Positions 1 to 12,015 of a stretch of DNA of 64,000 nucleotides are shown one piece after another. The first letter of the stretch is position 1, and each line of letters starts with the position of its first letter. This DNA is from Stomoxys calcitrans (Eukaryota; Arthropoda; Insecta; Diptera; Muscidae): NCBI RefSeq assembly GCF_963082655.1, contig NC_081553.1, positions 225,279,570 to 225,343,569 on the forward strand, in the 5' to 3' direction. A program made the translations under genes and the position numbers. Below the pieces are notes generated by a model that was not told the DNA's origin, made no database searches, and was given only the letters and a program-made list of their open reading frames with translations.

Positions 1-63
1 GATTCGAATCCAGGCGTTCAGCGTCATAGGCGAACATGCTATCCTTTGCGCTACGGTGGCCTC
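1..63 (-). repeat. tRNA-derived SINE (SINE-A), head only, cut by window edge
   Basis: Reverse complement of the 5' head of the SINE repeated throughout the window. On the minus strand it has a pol III A-box-like stretch (TAGCGCAAAGG) and a B-box-like stretch (GGATTCGAATC). The copy continues off the left edge. Complete relatives are at 29612-29927 and 42641-42952. Confidence 0.8.
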
Positions 64-225
64 CGATCCGGATAGAAAAGGATGACAATAAAAGCTGTTT
101 GGCAGACTTTTAGTCCTCAAATTGGGATAGGCACAGGAAGGACCTACGGATTTTTAAAAATGTGCTATCCCAAGTTGTAGCTTTGAAATATGATTTTGAA
201 AGTAGATAACCAAAAAAAGATAATA

Positions 226-462
226 TTGGGTTGCCCAAAAAGTAATTGCGGATTTTTCGTATAGTCGGCGTTGACAAATTTTTTCACAGCTTGTGACTCT
301 GTAATTGCATTCTTTCTTCTGTCAGTTATCAGCTGCTACTTTTAGCTTGCTTTAGAAAAAAAGTGTAAAAAAAGTATATTTGATTAAAGTTCATTCTAAG
401 TTTTATTAAAAATGCATTTACTCTCTTTTAAAAAATCCGCAATTACTTTTTGGGCAACCCAA
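226..462 (+). mobile_element. Mariner-type MITE, copy 1 (237 bp)
   Basis: Non-coding element with near-perfect terminal inverted repeats of about 32 bp starting TTGGGTTGCCC and ending GGGCAACCCAA. It is flanked by a TA duplication at 224-225 and 463-464. TA targets and this style of terminus are typical of Tc1/mariner elements. The interior has no transposase, so it is non-autonomous. Close copies lie at 4107-4342, 37218-37454 and 39719-39882, with a tip at 37909-37965. Confidence 0.9.
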
Positions 463-464
463 TA

Positions 465-1321
465 ATTTGTCTGCATCTGAACGAGACCCGTATATGTCCT
501 GATCACCAGCTTAAAAATGTTTAAAAAAATCCATTTTCAAAAATCCATTTTATGTTGTAACGAAGCGCACCCGGCCAGCTGTTATATTCTAAAATTTTCT
601 AAAATGTTCATCCTCTTATCGAATCTAAAGCCATTGTCTTTAAATTTCTCTTATACGCTATAACGTTTTTGTTTTTCAAATCCAATTTAAATTGCGTTTT
701 TTTATCGTCTTCTTCTTCTTCTTTTTTTGCTTACTGCAAATACAATTCTTGAGTACTTTTGTATGATACCTGAAATTGACATGCCTTTTGAATTATCGAC
801 ATCGCAATAAGATTGATTGAAAACATATTCAATATTTAAACATCCCTCGCTTACAAATTTTCTGACAACAACAACAGCAACAACAACAACATTCAAACAT
901 ACACTCGGGTGTGTGTGTGTATGTGAGTGTGTATCTAAGGATTTGTCGATATCTTCGACAATACGCAAGGACTAAAGAACACAGTGTGATGTGGCATGAC
1001 ATACCATCACAAGAGAGTGCTTTATGGGGGGAGATTGGAGTGAAGACTATGGGGGGAAAAATAAAAAAAAAAAACACGCTTATATTGGATGGAAATAAAA
1101 TATTCAGAATACAAAATTGACTTGATTTGACAAATAACCTCTCGATAAAAAAAAATACAAATTGTGAAACGAAACCACGTTCTTGACAATAACACCACCA
1201 CACAACAACAACAACAACAACATTGACAGCACAATGACAGATGACATGAAAAGTAATAAACGTACATTTCTACATTCGTCCACAAATTTATTGGACCTAA
1301 AATACACAATCACATTTTTGG
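465..1321. other. Non-coding stretch with simple repeats
   Basis: AT-rich sequence with CTT/TTC runs near 708-727, CAA runs near 868-890 and 1203-1222, and a GT tract near 909-935. The short open frames here are translations of these simple repeats and carry no recognisable domain. Confidence 0.6.
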
Positions 1322-3966
1322 TTGTTTTCTTTGCAGAAAAATAAAATTTTGTTTTTATTAGGCCCACTTGTGTTAGTGGCCACCGTTTTGGGTTTGGAAT
1401 CCTGGCAAAATATCAAAAAATGTTCAGTGGTGTTTATCTCCAGTAATGGGTTGAGGCTGATAGATTTTGCCTCGGCAAAAAACATGGTAGTTAGTAGCAC
1501 CAAATTTCAACATAAAAATATTCACAAAGCCACATGAATGGCATCCGGTCCAAACTCTAGGAACCAAATTGATCACGTTGTGATACATGGAAGGCATTCA
1601 TCCAGCGCGTTAGATGTACGATCGAACCATGGAGCGATTATAGATTCGGATCATTAACTTATTGCAGCAAAGGTTCGCACCCTTTTGAAATTGGCGAGGA
1701 AAGTACGATCTGACACTGCACGGAAGCTGGACATTGAAAAGCTACAAACACAACAGATAGCCGCGGCATACTCCACTCGGCTGACCCAACTGCTTGATGA
1801 GAGCACTCCTTGTTTGCGCAGTGGTAAACTATTGCCCAGTCCAGTGAAAATGCCGCGAAATCCATACTTGGGTTCCGAAAGCCTCCTCCAAAAAACCCAT
1901 GGTACGACCAAGAGTGTCGAGATGATACTGAAGCCAAGAAAGCGGCATATAGAGCAGCCCTATAATCAGTACCAACGCGCCATATGAAGGAGAGGTATCG
2001 GGAGAAAAGTAGAGAGGAGAAACATCTATTCCTCAAAAATAAAAAGGAAATGGAAAGACCTGAGTGTGAGTGAATTGTGATGTACAGGGGTCAGAATGAA
2101 GTCCGGAAATTCCACCAAAGAATTAAACATCAAACCGATGGCTTTGGTGCAGACACATCCTCCTGCAGAGACAAAGAAGGAAATCTGAAAACTGACACAG
2201 ATCGCATGCTGAAGTTATGGAAAGTACATTTTATACAACTGCTAGTGTCCGACGTTGGCGGCAAAGAGGATACCGCAGAACCCATCAATGATGATGGTGT
2301 AGAATGTTTGCCTCCTAGTCAGAATGAGGTCCACTGCTACTTGGACCCGACCAAAGAACAACAAGGCAGGAACAACTGGTAACTGACACAGATCGCATGC
2401 TGAAGTTATGGAAAGTACATTTTATACAACTGCTAGTGTCCGACGTTGGCGGCAAAGAGGATACCGCAGAACCCTTCAATGATGATGGTGTAGAATGTGC
2501 AGTGACCCGACCAAAGAACAACAAGGCAGCAGGAGCCGACGGATTACCCGCTGAACTATTTAAGACAGGAGGCGACACTCAGATAAGGCGTATGCATCAG
2601 CTTATCTGCGTAATCTGGCTAGAAGAACGCATACCCGATGATTGAAACCTCATCATACTATGTCCCATACACAAGAAAGGAGACAAGATGGAATATGCCA
2701 ACTGCAGAGGAATAAGTCTCCTCCCCATCGCATACAAGACACTATCGAGCGACACTGTGTGAAAGATTAAAACCTAAAGTCAATGAGATAATTGGGCCCT
2801 ATCAATGCGACTTTAGACATGGTAAATCCACCCTGGACCAGATATTCACACTTCGCCAAATCCTGGCAAAGACCCGAGAAGGACAAATCAACACCTATCA
2901 TCTCTTTGTTGATTACGAAGCCACTTTCGTTACTCCTTTGCGTTCAAAGGTATTTCAAACCATGTCTGATTAATAAGACTCTCTAGGATGACACTTGCTA
3001 ATGCGCGTTCCTTAGTAAGAATAGGAAAGAATCTCTCCGAACCATTCAATACCAAACGAGGTTTCAGACAAGGAGACTATCGTGTGATCTCTTTAATATC
3101 CTGGTAGAGAAGATTATACGAGATGCAGATGTGAATAGATATGGCACTCTAATCATGCTACTCGACTATACCGACGACATCGACATCATAGGTCGTTCAC
3201 CGGAAGTAGTAACTGCAGCCTTTGAAAGAATCGAAAGAGAGTCAGTGAAAATGGGTCTGGCAGTAAATGGAGATAAAACGAAATGGATGGTTTCAACTCC
3301 CAAAACGCCTTGTACAAACGACCAGATAAAGAAAATGGAGAAAGTTGGGAACCACAACTTTGAGACAGTCAGTAACTTTATCTACCTCGGCACCGCCGTA
3401 ACCGAAACGAATGACACAAGTTTTGAGATTAAGCGAAGAATTGTACGGGCAAACAGATGCTACTTTGGACTAAGTTTAGAGCAGTTTAGAAACAAGGTCA
3501 CCTCTCGACTGACGAAGATTACACTATACAAGACACTCATACTAGCCGTGCTGTTATATGGTTCTGAAGCATGGGTACTTATGAAAGCAGATGAGGCAGT
3601 ACTTGGAGTATTTGAGAGAAATATTCTTCGTAAAATATATGGACCAGTTTGCGTTAATGGAGAATATAGGCGACGTATGAACCACGAGCTGTATGACGAC
3701 GATAGCATAGTTACACGCATCAAAATACAACGGCTGTGTTGGCTAGGTCATGTTGTCAGAATCGATGAAGAAGCTCCAGCAAAGAAGTCTTTTGAAGGCA
3801 AACATGGTGGTACACGCAAACCGGGAAGACCATGAGCCCCATGGAAAGATCAAGTTGTGGGAGACACCTCGAAATTTGGTCTCAGAGATTTTAGAATGAG
3901 CGCAGAAGATCGAGGCGCTTGGAATGCTATTCTACGTTTGACTAGTGGAACAAATGTTCTGTCATA
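1322..3966 (+). pseudogene. Broken RTE-like LINE: endonuclease end, reverse transcriptase, C-terminal region
   Basis: Remnant of a non-LTR retrotransposon of the endonuclease-reverse transcriptase type, resembling the RTE clade. The C-terminal part of the endonuclease is readable from about 1431 to 1652, with in-frame stops at 1535-1537 and near 1652. The linker runs to about 2300 in shifting frames. The reverse transcriptase starts near 2500 (KNNKAAGADGLPAELF) and is frameshifted repeatedly. The longest open piece is 3131-3835. It holds the catalytic box as Tyr-Thr-Asp-Asp at 3167-3178, where Tyr-Ala-Asp-Asp is usual, and the C-terminal block LLYGSEAW ... LCWLGHVVRIDEE ... GGTRKPGRP. A TGA at 3833-3835 interrupts the last block, which continues in frame to the stop at 3964-3966. 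A 191-bp internal duplication adds damage. It cannot make an intact protein. Clade assignment is from remembered family similarity and is less certain than the LINE call. Confidence 0.85.
2191..2545 (+). repeat. Internal direct duplication inside the LINE (offset 191 bp)
   Basis: The sequence starting ACTGACACAGATCGCATGC at 2191 recurs at 2382 and stays nearly identical for more than 110 bases. After that the second copy lacks about 30 bases present in the first, then both share ACCCGACCAAAGAACAACAA. The second copy continues into the reverse transcriptase, so it sits in the original context. Confidence 0.9.
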
Positions 3967-3989
3967 GCCAGTTTGAGTAAAGTAAGTGT

Positions 3990-4465
3990 TTATCCCCTTC
4001 TAATGCTGGAGGCATTTATATGGTACTCTACCATCTGGTATGGCAGCCATGTAAAAACTCTCCACAAAGAGGTGTTGCACTGCGACAAGCCGTTCGACCT
4101 CAACTATGGGTTGCCCAAAAAGTAATTGCGTATTTTTCATATAGTCGGCGTTGTCAAATTTTTTCACAGCTTGTGACTCTGTAATTGCATTCTTTCTTCT
4201 GTCAGTTATCAGCTGTTACTATTAGCTTGCATTAGGAAAAAAGTGTAAAAAAAGTATATTTGATTAAAGTTCATTCTAAGTTTTATTAAAAATGCTTTTA
4301 CTTTCTTTTAAAAAATCCGCAATTACTTTTTGGGCAACCCAATATAACAAGGAGGTCCTTATCATTGAGCTTAAACTTGAATGGGACAGCACTCAGTGAT
4401 AAGTGAGAAGCTTGCCCCAGTTCCTTATGTCCAGAATGTTCATGAACAAAATTGCAAATTGCATT
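3990..4465 (+). repeat. SINE-A 3' part, interrupted by a MITE
   Basis: The left half (3990-4106) matches the middle of SINE-A (CCTTCTAATGCTGG, CAAAGAGGTGTTGCACTGCG). The right half (4343-4465) matches its 3' part (AAGGAGGTCC ... ATTGAGCTTAAACTTGAAT). The TA within the SINE's normal CGGCTATAAAAAGGAGG stretch is the MITE target site. The tRNA-like head is missing. Confidence 0.8.
4107..4342 (+). mobile_element. Mariner-type MITE, copy 2, nested in a SINE
   Basis: About 236 bp with the same termini and interior as the copy at 226-462. TA duplications are at 4105-4106 and 4343-4344. The left terminus lacks one T relative to the other copies. The host SINE can be read on both sides, so this insertion is younger than the SINE. 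Confidence 0.9.
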
Positions 4466-5074
4466 TATTTTCTGTTAGTGGAGAGATTCAAGGCCGTCAA
4501 AATTTAATATTTTAAGATTTGTATTCAAATTTTTTTTTTACAAATTTACAATAAATTTACTTTTAAATGAAATTTCAAACGAAAACTTGAAAATAATTAC
4601 TGCGAAATATTTCATTAAAATTAAATTTCAACACTTTTTTTCCCAAAAAACAACTTTCATAGAAATCTTATTTCATTTAAATCATTTCAACATTTTATAT
4701 GATCCATGTGTTAATGGTTTTAAAACATTCTCAAGAAAGCGTGTTGTTCGTTCTTCATAATTCAAGAATTATAGACATTCCATGGAAATGTTTCTTCTTG
4801 GAATTTTTGATAATTTAAGTACTAAGTATTTCTTCATCGCATTGGATTTTTTTTTTTACTTATTTAACTGTTACATGCACATACGAGTACATCTGTTATA
4901 ACACATCCTAGACATCTGCCTGTTGGTTTTATAGCCTTAATATCCTTCAAGCATATGTAAGCTCATACTTATATAAATGTGTATGTGTTGGCTATACTAT
5001 GCAAAATACACATATTTTCATATTGGCCATGCGGCCGGCGGTGAAATTGAGCAGGCCCTGCTTTTAAAAGCCTT
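4466..5074. other. AT-rich stretch, nothing recognised
   Basis: No coding potential, tandem repeat or transposon terminus seen. It contains homopolymer T and A tracts. Confidence 0.5.
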
Positions 5075-5640
5075 CTATGGGAGCTATACTTGAAAAACTT
5101 GAAAAAAAGAACTGCGTTTCAAATTTAATATTCCATCATACAAGCTTTCGTCATAACAGAACACTTCATGAAAAATTTCAACCAAATCGGACAAAAATTG
5201 CGGCTTGTAAGGGCTCAAGAAGTCAAATCGGACGATCGGTTTATATGGGTTATTTAAGCCAAATCGGCCGAAATTTGCGGCTTCCAGGGGTTCAAGAATC
5301 GGTTTATCGGTTTATATGGGAGCTATATCATGTTATAGACCGATTGGGACCATACTTGGCACAGTTAATGGAGTTCGCAATAGAACACCGCTTGCAAAAT
5401 TTAAGCCAAATAGGACAAAATTCAGGGGCTCAAGAAATCAAATCGGTAGATTGGTTTATATGAGAGCTATATCAGGTTATAGGCCGATTTAGACCGCACT
5501 TAGCAGAGTTGTTGGAAGTCGTAGCAGAACACTACATGCAAAACTTCGGTTAAATCGAACAACAATTGCGGCTTCCAGGGGCTCAAGAAATCAAATCGGG
5601 AGATCGATTTATATGGGAGGTATATCAGATTATAGACCGA

Positions 5641-5800
5641 CCAAAGAGGTGTCGCATTGCGGCACGCCGTTCAGACTCGGCTATAAAAAGGAGGCCCCTT
5701 ATAATTGAGCTTAAAACTTGAATCGTACTGCACTCATTGATATGTGAGAAGTCACTGTTCCTTAGTGGAATGTTCATGTTCAAAATTTGCAATTTTTACG
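5641..5800 (+). repeat. SINE-A 3' fragment
   Basis: Starts at CCAAAGAGGTGTCGCATTGC and runs through CGGCTATAAAAAGGAGG to the tail motif CCTTAGTGGAATGTTCATG. No tRNA-like head is present. Confidence 0.8.
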
Positions 5801-5804
5801 AAAC

Positions 5805-6417
5805 AAACAAACCGAGTCCCATATATCCGTGATTGGCTAATGTGCCCATTTTGGGCGTTTTTGTGGGGGTGGAGTGTCCACCTATACTTCGACATGTATT
5901 TGTATGCCAGATTCGTTGGCTCCTCCCGCATACTTTTCATTTGATACCCATATTGTTATTATCGGTCCACTTTTTATTTTGGGTGTTTTTTTTTTTTGGG
6001 GGTAACGGTGGTTCCGCCTCCTTTCGTTATCAATAAATTATAAAGCCTATTCCTACTTCCTGACCATATTCGTAATCTACTCCCAAATACCTTTCATTTG
6101 AGTCCCATATTATCATGATCGTCAAATAAACCTATTTTAAGGGGTTTTTGGGGCTGGGGCGGCCCCCAGGTGCTTGGACCTAACTTTTATTATGAAATTC
6201 GTACTCAACCTTTCATTTGAATCCCATATTGTCCCGATCGGTCCACTTTCATTTTTGGCTAGTACTTTGTGGTAAGGGGGAGGGTCCGCCCCCCTCCCGA
6301 TATCAAAAAAATATATAGCCTACGTTTCCTTCTAGGTAATCAGTTCAGCAGTTTTTGAGTCTACACGGGAAAAAACAAACAAACCGACAAACAAACACAA
6401 ATTTAATTTTTACACGA
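5805..6417 (-). mobile_element. Helitron-like fragment, reverse orientation
   Basis: Repeats of CAAATACCTTTCATTTGAGT with GGGGCGGCCCCC-like blocks. Near 6340-6417 it ends in the reverse complement of the AAACAAACAAAC-rich 5' end of the element at 36239-37654. The shared blocks identify it as the same family. Only part of the element is present. Confidence 0.55.
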
Positions 6418-6487
6418 ATATTTACAGGTGTTACAGACGGAATGACTAGATTAGTATACCCCCAACCTATGGTGAGCATAAAAATCA

Positions 6488-7062
6488 GCCCAAAAGATAT
6501 TCCAGCGCTATAGTGGGTAAAAGAAAGGTCCTATTTTCAAACCTTGGTAACTCATAAGGAATAGTGAATACTGTTGGCAAGTCTTTTGCCTCCATTATAA
6601 GGCCTTTGAAAAGCGGGTTTTGCTCTTGAATTTTACCCTTGGTTTGTGTTTACCAACCCATTGCCAACCATGTATCATACACACCTGCCGCACAGAAGTC
6701 ATGCCAAACATCATGTATTATAAGAAGCTTCCCGTTTTATATCCCATGGAGATTGTAAATTAACGGAAAGCTAAATTTCCTTCTACATGGCATTAACACT
6801 TTGTGAGAAGTCGATAAAGATGGCTTTGAGTAAAGCATATAAATACACTCAGAAAAATTGTTGGTAAGAAGTAAAATACCTAGGCAGAATTTTTACAAAA
6901 ATGTTCGCCATATGAGTATCTAACGAAAGGACATTTGGGAATAGGGAATGGCAGGCCGGGGGTTAGGAGGAATGGCCCACCTCACAATACGTAAGTCAAA
7001 TAAAAAGTATTTACAGAGTACCGTACGGATACGAGTATCAGTTACGAGTGTGAAGTTAAGAG
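6488..7062. other. Non-coding spacer
   Basis: No repeat family or gene recognised. An ACGAGTATCAG motif occurs twice near 7028-7060. Confidence 0.5.
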
Positions 7063-9065
7063 TATCAGTGGCCGAAATATCAATTTCCGACCCTACGAGG
7101 TATATATGTTTCGGATCGTCGTAAAATTCTAAGACGATTTAACGATGTCCGTGTGTCTGTCCGCCCGTCTGTTGTAATCACTCTAGAGCCTTCAAAAATT
7201 GAAATATTGAGCTCAAATTTGGTAGTAAACGTCTTTTTGATGGACTCTGGTTAAGTTCTTGAACGGGATAAATCGGACCATATTTGGATATAGCTGCTAT
7301 AAAGGCCGATTTTCCGATAAATGGTCTAAAGCCCATAAAAACTTTATTTTTCATCCGATTTTGCTGAAATTTGAAACAGTGAGTAGTTTAAGGCTTCCCG
7401 ATAACAGACCCAAATATAGTTCAGATCGGATTATATTTATATATAGCTACTGTGTAGACCGATCTCCCAACAAAGGGTCTGAAAACCATTAAAGCCTTGT
7501 TTATTACCCGATATCAATGAAATTTAAAACAGTGGGTTATTTTAATCCTTCCAACATCTGACCTAAATATGGATTAGATCGGTCCATAGTTAGATATAGC
7601 TGCCATATAGACCGATCTCCCGATAAAGGGTCTGAAGCCCATAAAAGCTTTATTTATTACCGGATATCAGTTAAATTTAAAACAATGGGTTATTTTAAGT
7701 CTTCCGACATCTGACTCAAATATGGTTCAGATCGGACTATATTTAGATATAGCTACCATATAGACCGATCTGCAGATAAAGGGTTTGAAGGCCATAAAAG
7801 CTTTATTTATTACCCGATATCAATGAAATTTAAAACAATGGGTTTTTTTAAGCCTTCCGACATCTGACTCAAGTATGGTTCATATCGGACTATATTTAGA
7901 TATAGCAGCCATATAGACCGATCTCCCGATAAGGGGTCTGAAAGCCATAAAAGCTTTATTTTATATCCGATTTCGCTGAAATTTCGAATATTGCGCAGTT
8001 TTAAGCCTCTCAACACACGACCCAAATATGGTTCAGATCGGACTATATTTAGATATAGCTACCATATAGACCGATCTCCTGATAAGGGGTCTGAAAGCCA
8101 TAAAAGCTTTATTTTTTCACCGATTTCGCTGAAATTTTAAACAGTGAGTTATTTTAAGCCTTCCGACATCTGACTCAAATATGGTTCAGATCGGACTATA
8201 TTTAGATATAGCTACCATATAGACCGATCTCCCGATAAGGGGTCTGAAAGCCATAAAAGCTTTATTTAATATCCGATTTCGTTAAAATTTAAAACAGTGG
8301 GTAGTTTTAGGTCTCCCGACGTCCGTCCCAAATATGGTTTAGATCGGACTATATTTAGATATAGCTGCCATATAGACCGATCTCCCGATAAAGGGTCTGA
8401 AGCCCATAAAAGCTTTATTTTTTCACCGATTTCGCAGAAATTTGAAAATGTGAGTTGTTTTACGCCTCCCAACACAGGACCCAAATATGGTTCAGATCGG
8501 ACTATATTTAGATATAGCTGCCATATTGACCGATCTGCCAATTAAGGGTCTGAAGCACATAAAAGCTTTATTTTTTCATCGATTTCGCTGAAATTTGAAA
8601 AAGTGAGTTGTTTTACGCATCCCAGTACAGGACCCAAATATGGTTCAGATCGGACTATATTTAGATATAGCTGCCATATTGACCGATCTGCCGATAAAGG
8701 GTCTGAAGCCCATAAAATCTCTATTTATTACCCCTTTTCGTTGAAGTTTGAAACAGTGGGTAGTTTTAGGTCTCCCGACGTCCGTCCCAAATATAGTTTG
8801 CATCGGACAATATTTAGATATATCTTCCATACAGAGCAATCTGCCTAAAAAGGATCTGATCCCATAAAGTCTTTATTTTTTATCTGATTTCGCTGATATT
8901 TGAAGTACAAAATTCAACAGTGACTTATATTAGACCACTCAATGTCAGTGCTGAATTTGGATGCATAAGTTATCCAATTTTTACCAGATTGTGGCGAAAG
9001 TGGATTTACATATACACCCGAGGTGGTGGGTATCCAAAGTTCGGCGCGAATGCCGTCTTTCTCCA
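7063..9065 (+). mobile_element. GTCY-family element with an 11-unit array of about 153 bp
   Basis: It opens with a conserved leader (TTTCCGACCCTACGAGGTAT, then TAACGATGTCCGTGTGTCTG). The body is a direct array whose core, TATATTTAGATATAGCTGCC, recurs near 7277, 7427, 7579, 7733, 7886, 8038, 8191, 8345, 8497, 8652 and 8804, a period of about 153 bp. Each unit also carries GACCGATCTCCCGATAAAGG and GATTTCGCTGAAATTT. It closes near 9020-9065 with CCGAGGTGGTGGGTATCC and a degraded GTTCGGC-type terminus. The open frames are repeat translations. Confidence 0.8.
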
Positions 9066-11416
9066 TTTTCTGCTCATCGCCTACATTTGCAATGTAAAGA
9101 TGCTAGTAGTTGTGACTAAAAAGGACTATGTTAACATCTTCAGGGCTTTGTTATCATATTTCGTTTGATTTCTGCCATATATGTAGTTGCAGAAGAATAC
9201 AAAAAATGTACCACAATGTGCCCCGACACAGCACATTTCCCCTATTGGTCCCACTTGGTTTCATGGTTTCTTCCCCATGTCTTTACGATCACAATTTTCC
9301 TTTATTGTCGTTCAACTTAGTCTTAGCCTAAACGCTTTGGCATATAAAGCGTTATTATATGTGCTCTTTTTTTTTGCTCTGTAAATATTATACCCCCTTT
9401 TAAGCTTTAAGAACTTACCTTAAATCCCCGCCTAATCCTTTCTTTTATCTATTTGGAGTGGCAGCATTTGTGTGTTTTGCACCCAATAATCCCCTAAATA
9501 ATATGAAATGTCATTTGACTTGGTGGTTGTACATTTCCTCTTAATCAAAAGGGAAAGCAAACGAACGGAAAGGAAAGGCGAAAGGCAAAAGGAAGTTCTA
9601 ATTCTAACGAGAACTAAGTTTTGTGACACTTAAGAGGTGTTCGTTAGGATGAGCATGAGCATGGCATGGAATACTAACCAATAACCTTATGCGGCCATAG
9701 TTAGGGGAAGGGCGTGGGGTGAAGACGTACCCAGCTGCTGCATTAGGAATATGAGTGGGTGATTTAAAAGTTAGTTAAGAGTTTTTTTTTTAATATACAA
9801 GTTTTGTCATGAACTTTGGATGGGAGTCATCATAGTCACTTGACTTTAGCTGCAGACATTCAAAAGAAAGTAAAAAACGTAGAAATTATGAGAAATATAT
9901 TTGGAGGTGATACGACAAAAAAGGCTTGAAAAAATGATACCACAAATGATTTCCTTAACAAAAATGGTGCTCATTCAACGATTTAAAAGCCAGACAGAGG
10001 GACATAGCTCAATCACTTTAAAAAATCATGGGAAACATCATCACAGGCCCGTTTTTCTAAGTGTTTCGCAAGGTATGACATTCTTAATATACCCCAACAC
10101 TATGATGTAGGGTATACAATTCAATGTCTTTTAATTCAAACTTCTACATTAAAGAATTGTATTTGGCTTACTAATTATTTAACTCTCATTTTTTTTGTCA
10201 AAGCAATGTTAGCTGTTCTCTTTTTCTTACTCAGCAGAAAATTTGTTTTCCATTAAAATTTTTTTTAGAAAAAAAAATTATAATACTTGTTTAAAATTTC
10301 GTCCAACACCCCTCCAAAATATAAGGTTAGAAAAAGTGTTCTTCTGTTTTGCTTAATGAGACTCAATTACAAAGTTTTAAATTAGATTTTCTCAGGATAT
10401 TTATCAGGCTATAGACTTGGGATAACACATACATAATATCTGTCCTTCCTCCCTCTCTCTCTCTCTCTTTCACTTTCTATGGCCTGTTTAATTAATAAGT
10501 GGAAGGAAATAAGGGTTTTAGGGGTGATGACATACATTAATATGGAAATGAGTTTAAGGACTAAGGAACAGGAGAAGAGCCCCCCCGCCCCAAATTTTAG
10601 GTTTCCATTTGATTTATTCGATTTAAATTACTCGATGATGATAATGGCTTTTGCTGCAATGCTTGGTATTTTTTGTTCTTTCTTTCTTTGCCTCTCTCCC
10701 ACAGCTAACGAAAATCCCATCAATATCCGGTTGCGTTAATCTATTATGGTTAGGACTTCTTCCAGTGTTGGTTGCCTTTCAATGCGGGCTAAAGCCCATG
10801 ATATACTTGTACCTTAAATCATTTGTTGCATATTAAATTACACTCCAAGGAGAATTTTCTTTGAAGTTTCCACCCAAAAAACGTGCCAAGAAAATGACAT
10901 CACGTCCAATGAAGAATTGACTACAAGAGCATAACATATTGGCTTTGTCGCAGCCATTCCTTTGACATTGATTAGGTAGGGTGAAATTTATTAAGTACCC
11001 TCACCACCTATAGCCACAGGGAAAGACAAGAGCTGGAAATAAAATAACACCTGCTAAAGGGTATTTTCTCAAAAAGAAAACAGAAAAAAGGAAACATGTA
11101 TGGGATTACAGCAGTTTAAAGACAAAATACGTTACATAGAAAGGCTTGTTTACAGGTATTTAGTTTTGTTTGGCTTATGCTAGAGGCATAAAGTTCATCA
11201 ACTCTCCAGTAATCATCAGCTACCCAAATTGGTCGACAAAATGTAACCACAAACGATTTCGACTATCTTGGAATCTATAAGATATATTCAAATTGGGGCA
11301 TATATCTGCTTTTTGCAATTTTGGCCCAGGGCATTCTAGAGAACTGAAATTCGACAAATCTGGTAAACAACTCTGGTATTTTGTAAAGATATTTCTATCA
11401 ATATATGTGCTTTATA
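9066..11416. other. Non-coding stretch with minor simple repeats
   Basis: No gene or recognised transposon. There is a CT microsatellite at about 10450-10468. An acceptor-like CCTCTCTCCCACAG ends at 10703 and is followed by a short hydrophobic open frame to 10836. I do not recognise that peptide and do not call it an exon. Confidence 0.5.
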
Positions 11417-12015
11417 CAAGTAACCGCTTACTTAAGCTGTTATCAACTCGCTGAACTAGTTCATTGAGTTAAATCACTAGTTCATTCAGTTAGTTCGATT
11501 GGGCATTCGGTTAGTTCACAAGTTCATTCAGTTAGTTCACTAGTTTATTCAGTTAGTTCACTATTTCTTTCAGTTAGTTCGCTAGTTGATTCAGTAAGTT
11601 AACTAGTACATTTAGCTAGTTTTCTATTTCTTTCTTTTAGTTCACAGTTAGTTCACAATTTCTTTCAGTTAGTTCATAATTTATTTCAGTTAGTTCACAA
11701 GTTCGTTCAGTTAGTTCACTAGTACATTCAGTTAGCTCACTAGATCATTTAATTAGTTGACTATTTCTTTCAGTTAGTTCACTAGTTCAAGTAACCGCTT
11801 ACTTAAGCTATTATCAGCTCGCTGAACTAGTTCATTGAGCTACTTCACTATTTCTTTCAGTTAGTTCGCTAGTTGATTCAGTAAGTTCACTAGTTCATTT
11901 AGTTAGTTCACAATTTCATTCAGCTAGTTCACTAGTTTGTTCAGTTAGTTCATTTATGTGGTTCACTATTTCTTTCAGTTAGTTCACTAGTTCATTTGGT
12001 TAGTTTACTAGTCCA
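11417..12015. repeat. 21-bp minisatellite with a 371-bp higher-order repeat
   Basis: The basic unit is about 21 bp (TTAGTTCACTAGTTCATTC plus AG) and is repeated with variation across about 600 bp. A longer lead segment, CAAGTAACCGCTTACTTAAG, occurs at 11417 and again at 11788. This indicates duplication of a block of about 371 bp. Many units hold the palindrome GAACTAGTTC or part of it. Confidence 0.85.

Larger units (their letters stand above)
5075..6487 (-). mobile_element. GTCY-family element, minus orientation, with later insertions
   Basis: From 5075 to 5640 there are about three units of roughly 165-170 bp built on TATATGGGAGCTATATCAGG followed by GACCGATTT. The element's terminal sequence reappears at 6424-6487 (CAGACGGAATGACTAGATTAG, then GTATACCCCCAACC). 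The middle is occupied by a SINE tail and a Helitron-like fragment. Together these suggest one old element split by later insertions. Confidence 0.6.

Noticed and set aside
7063..9065. Regular spacing of repeats, possibly CRISPR-like
   Set aside because: Units of about 153 bp are repeated along their whole length, with no short repeat and unique spacer pattern, and the DNA is a fly genome.
10704..10836. Possible exon after a good acceptor-like site, hydrophobic peptide
   Set aside because: The peptide was not recognised, no matching donor or upstream exon was found, and it does not fit Sap47.
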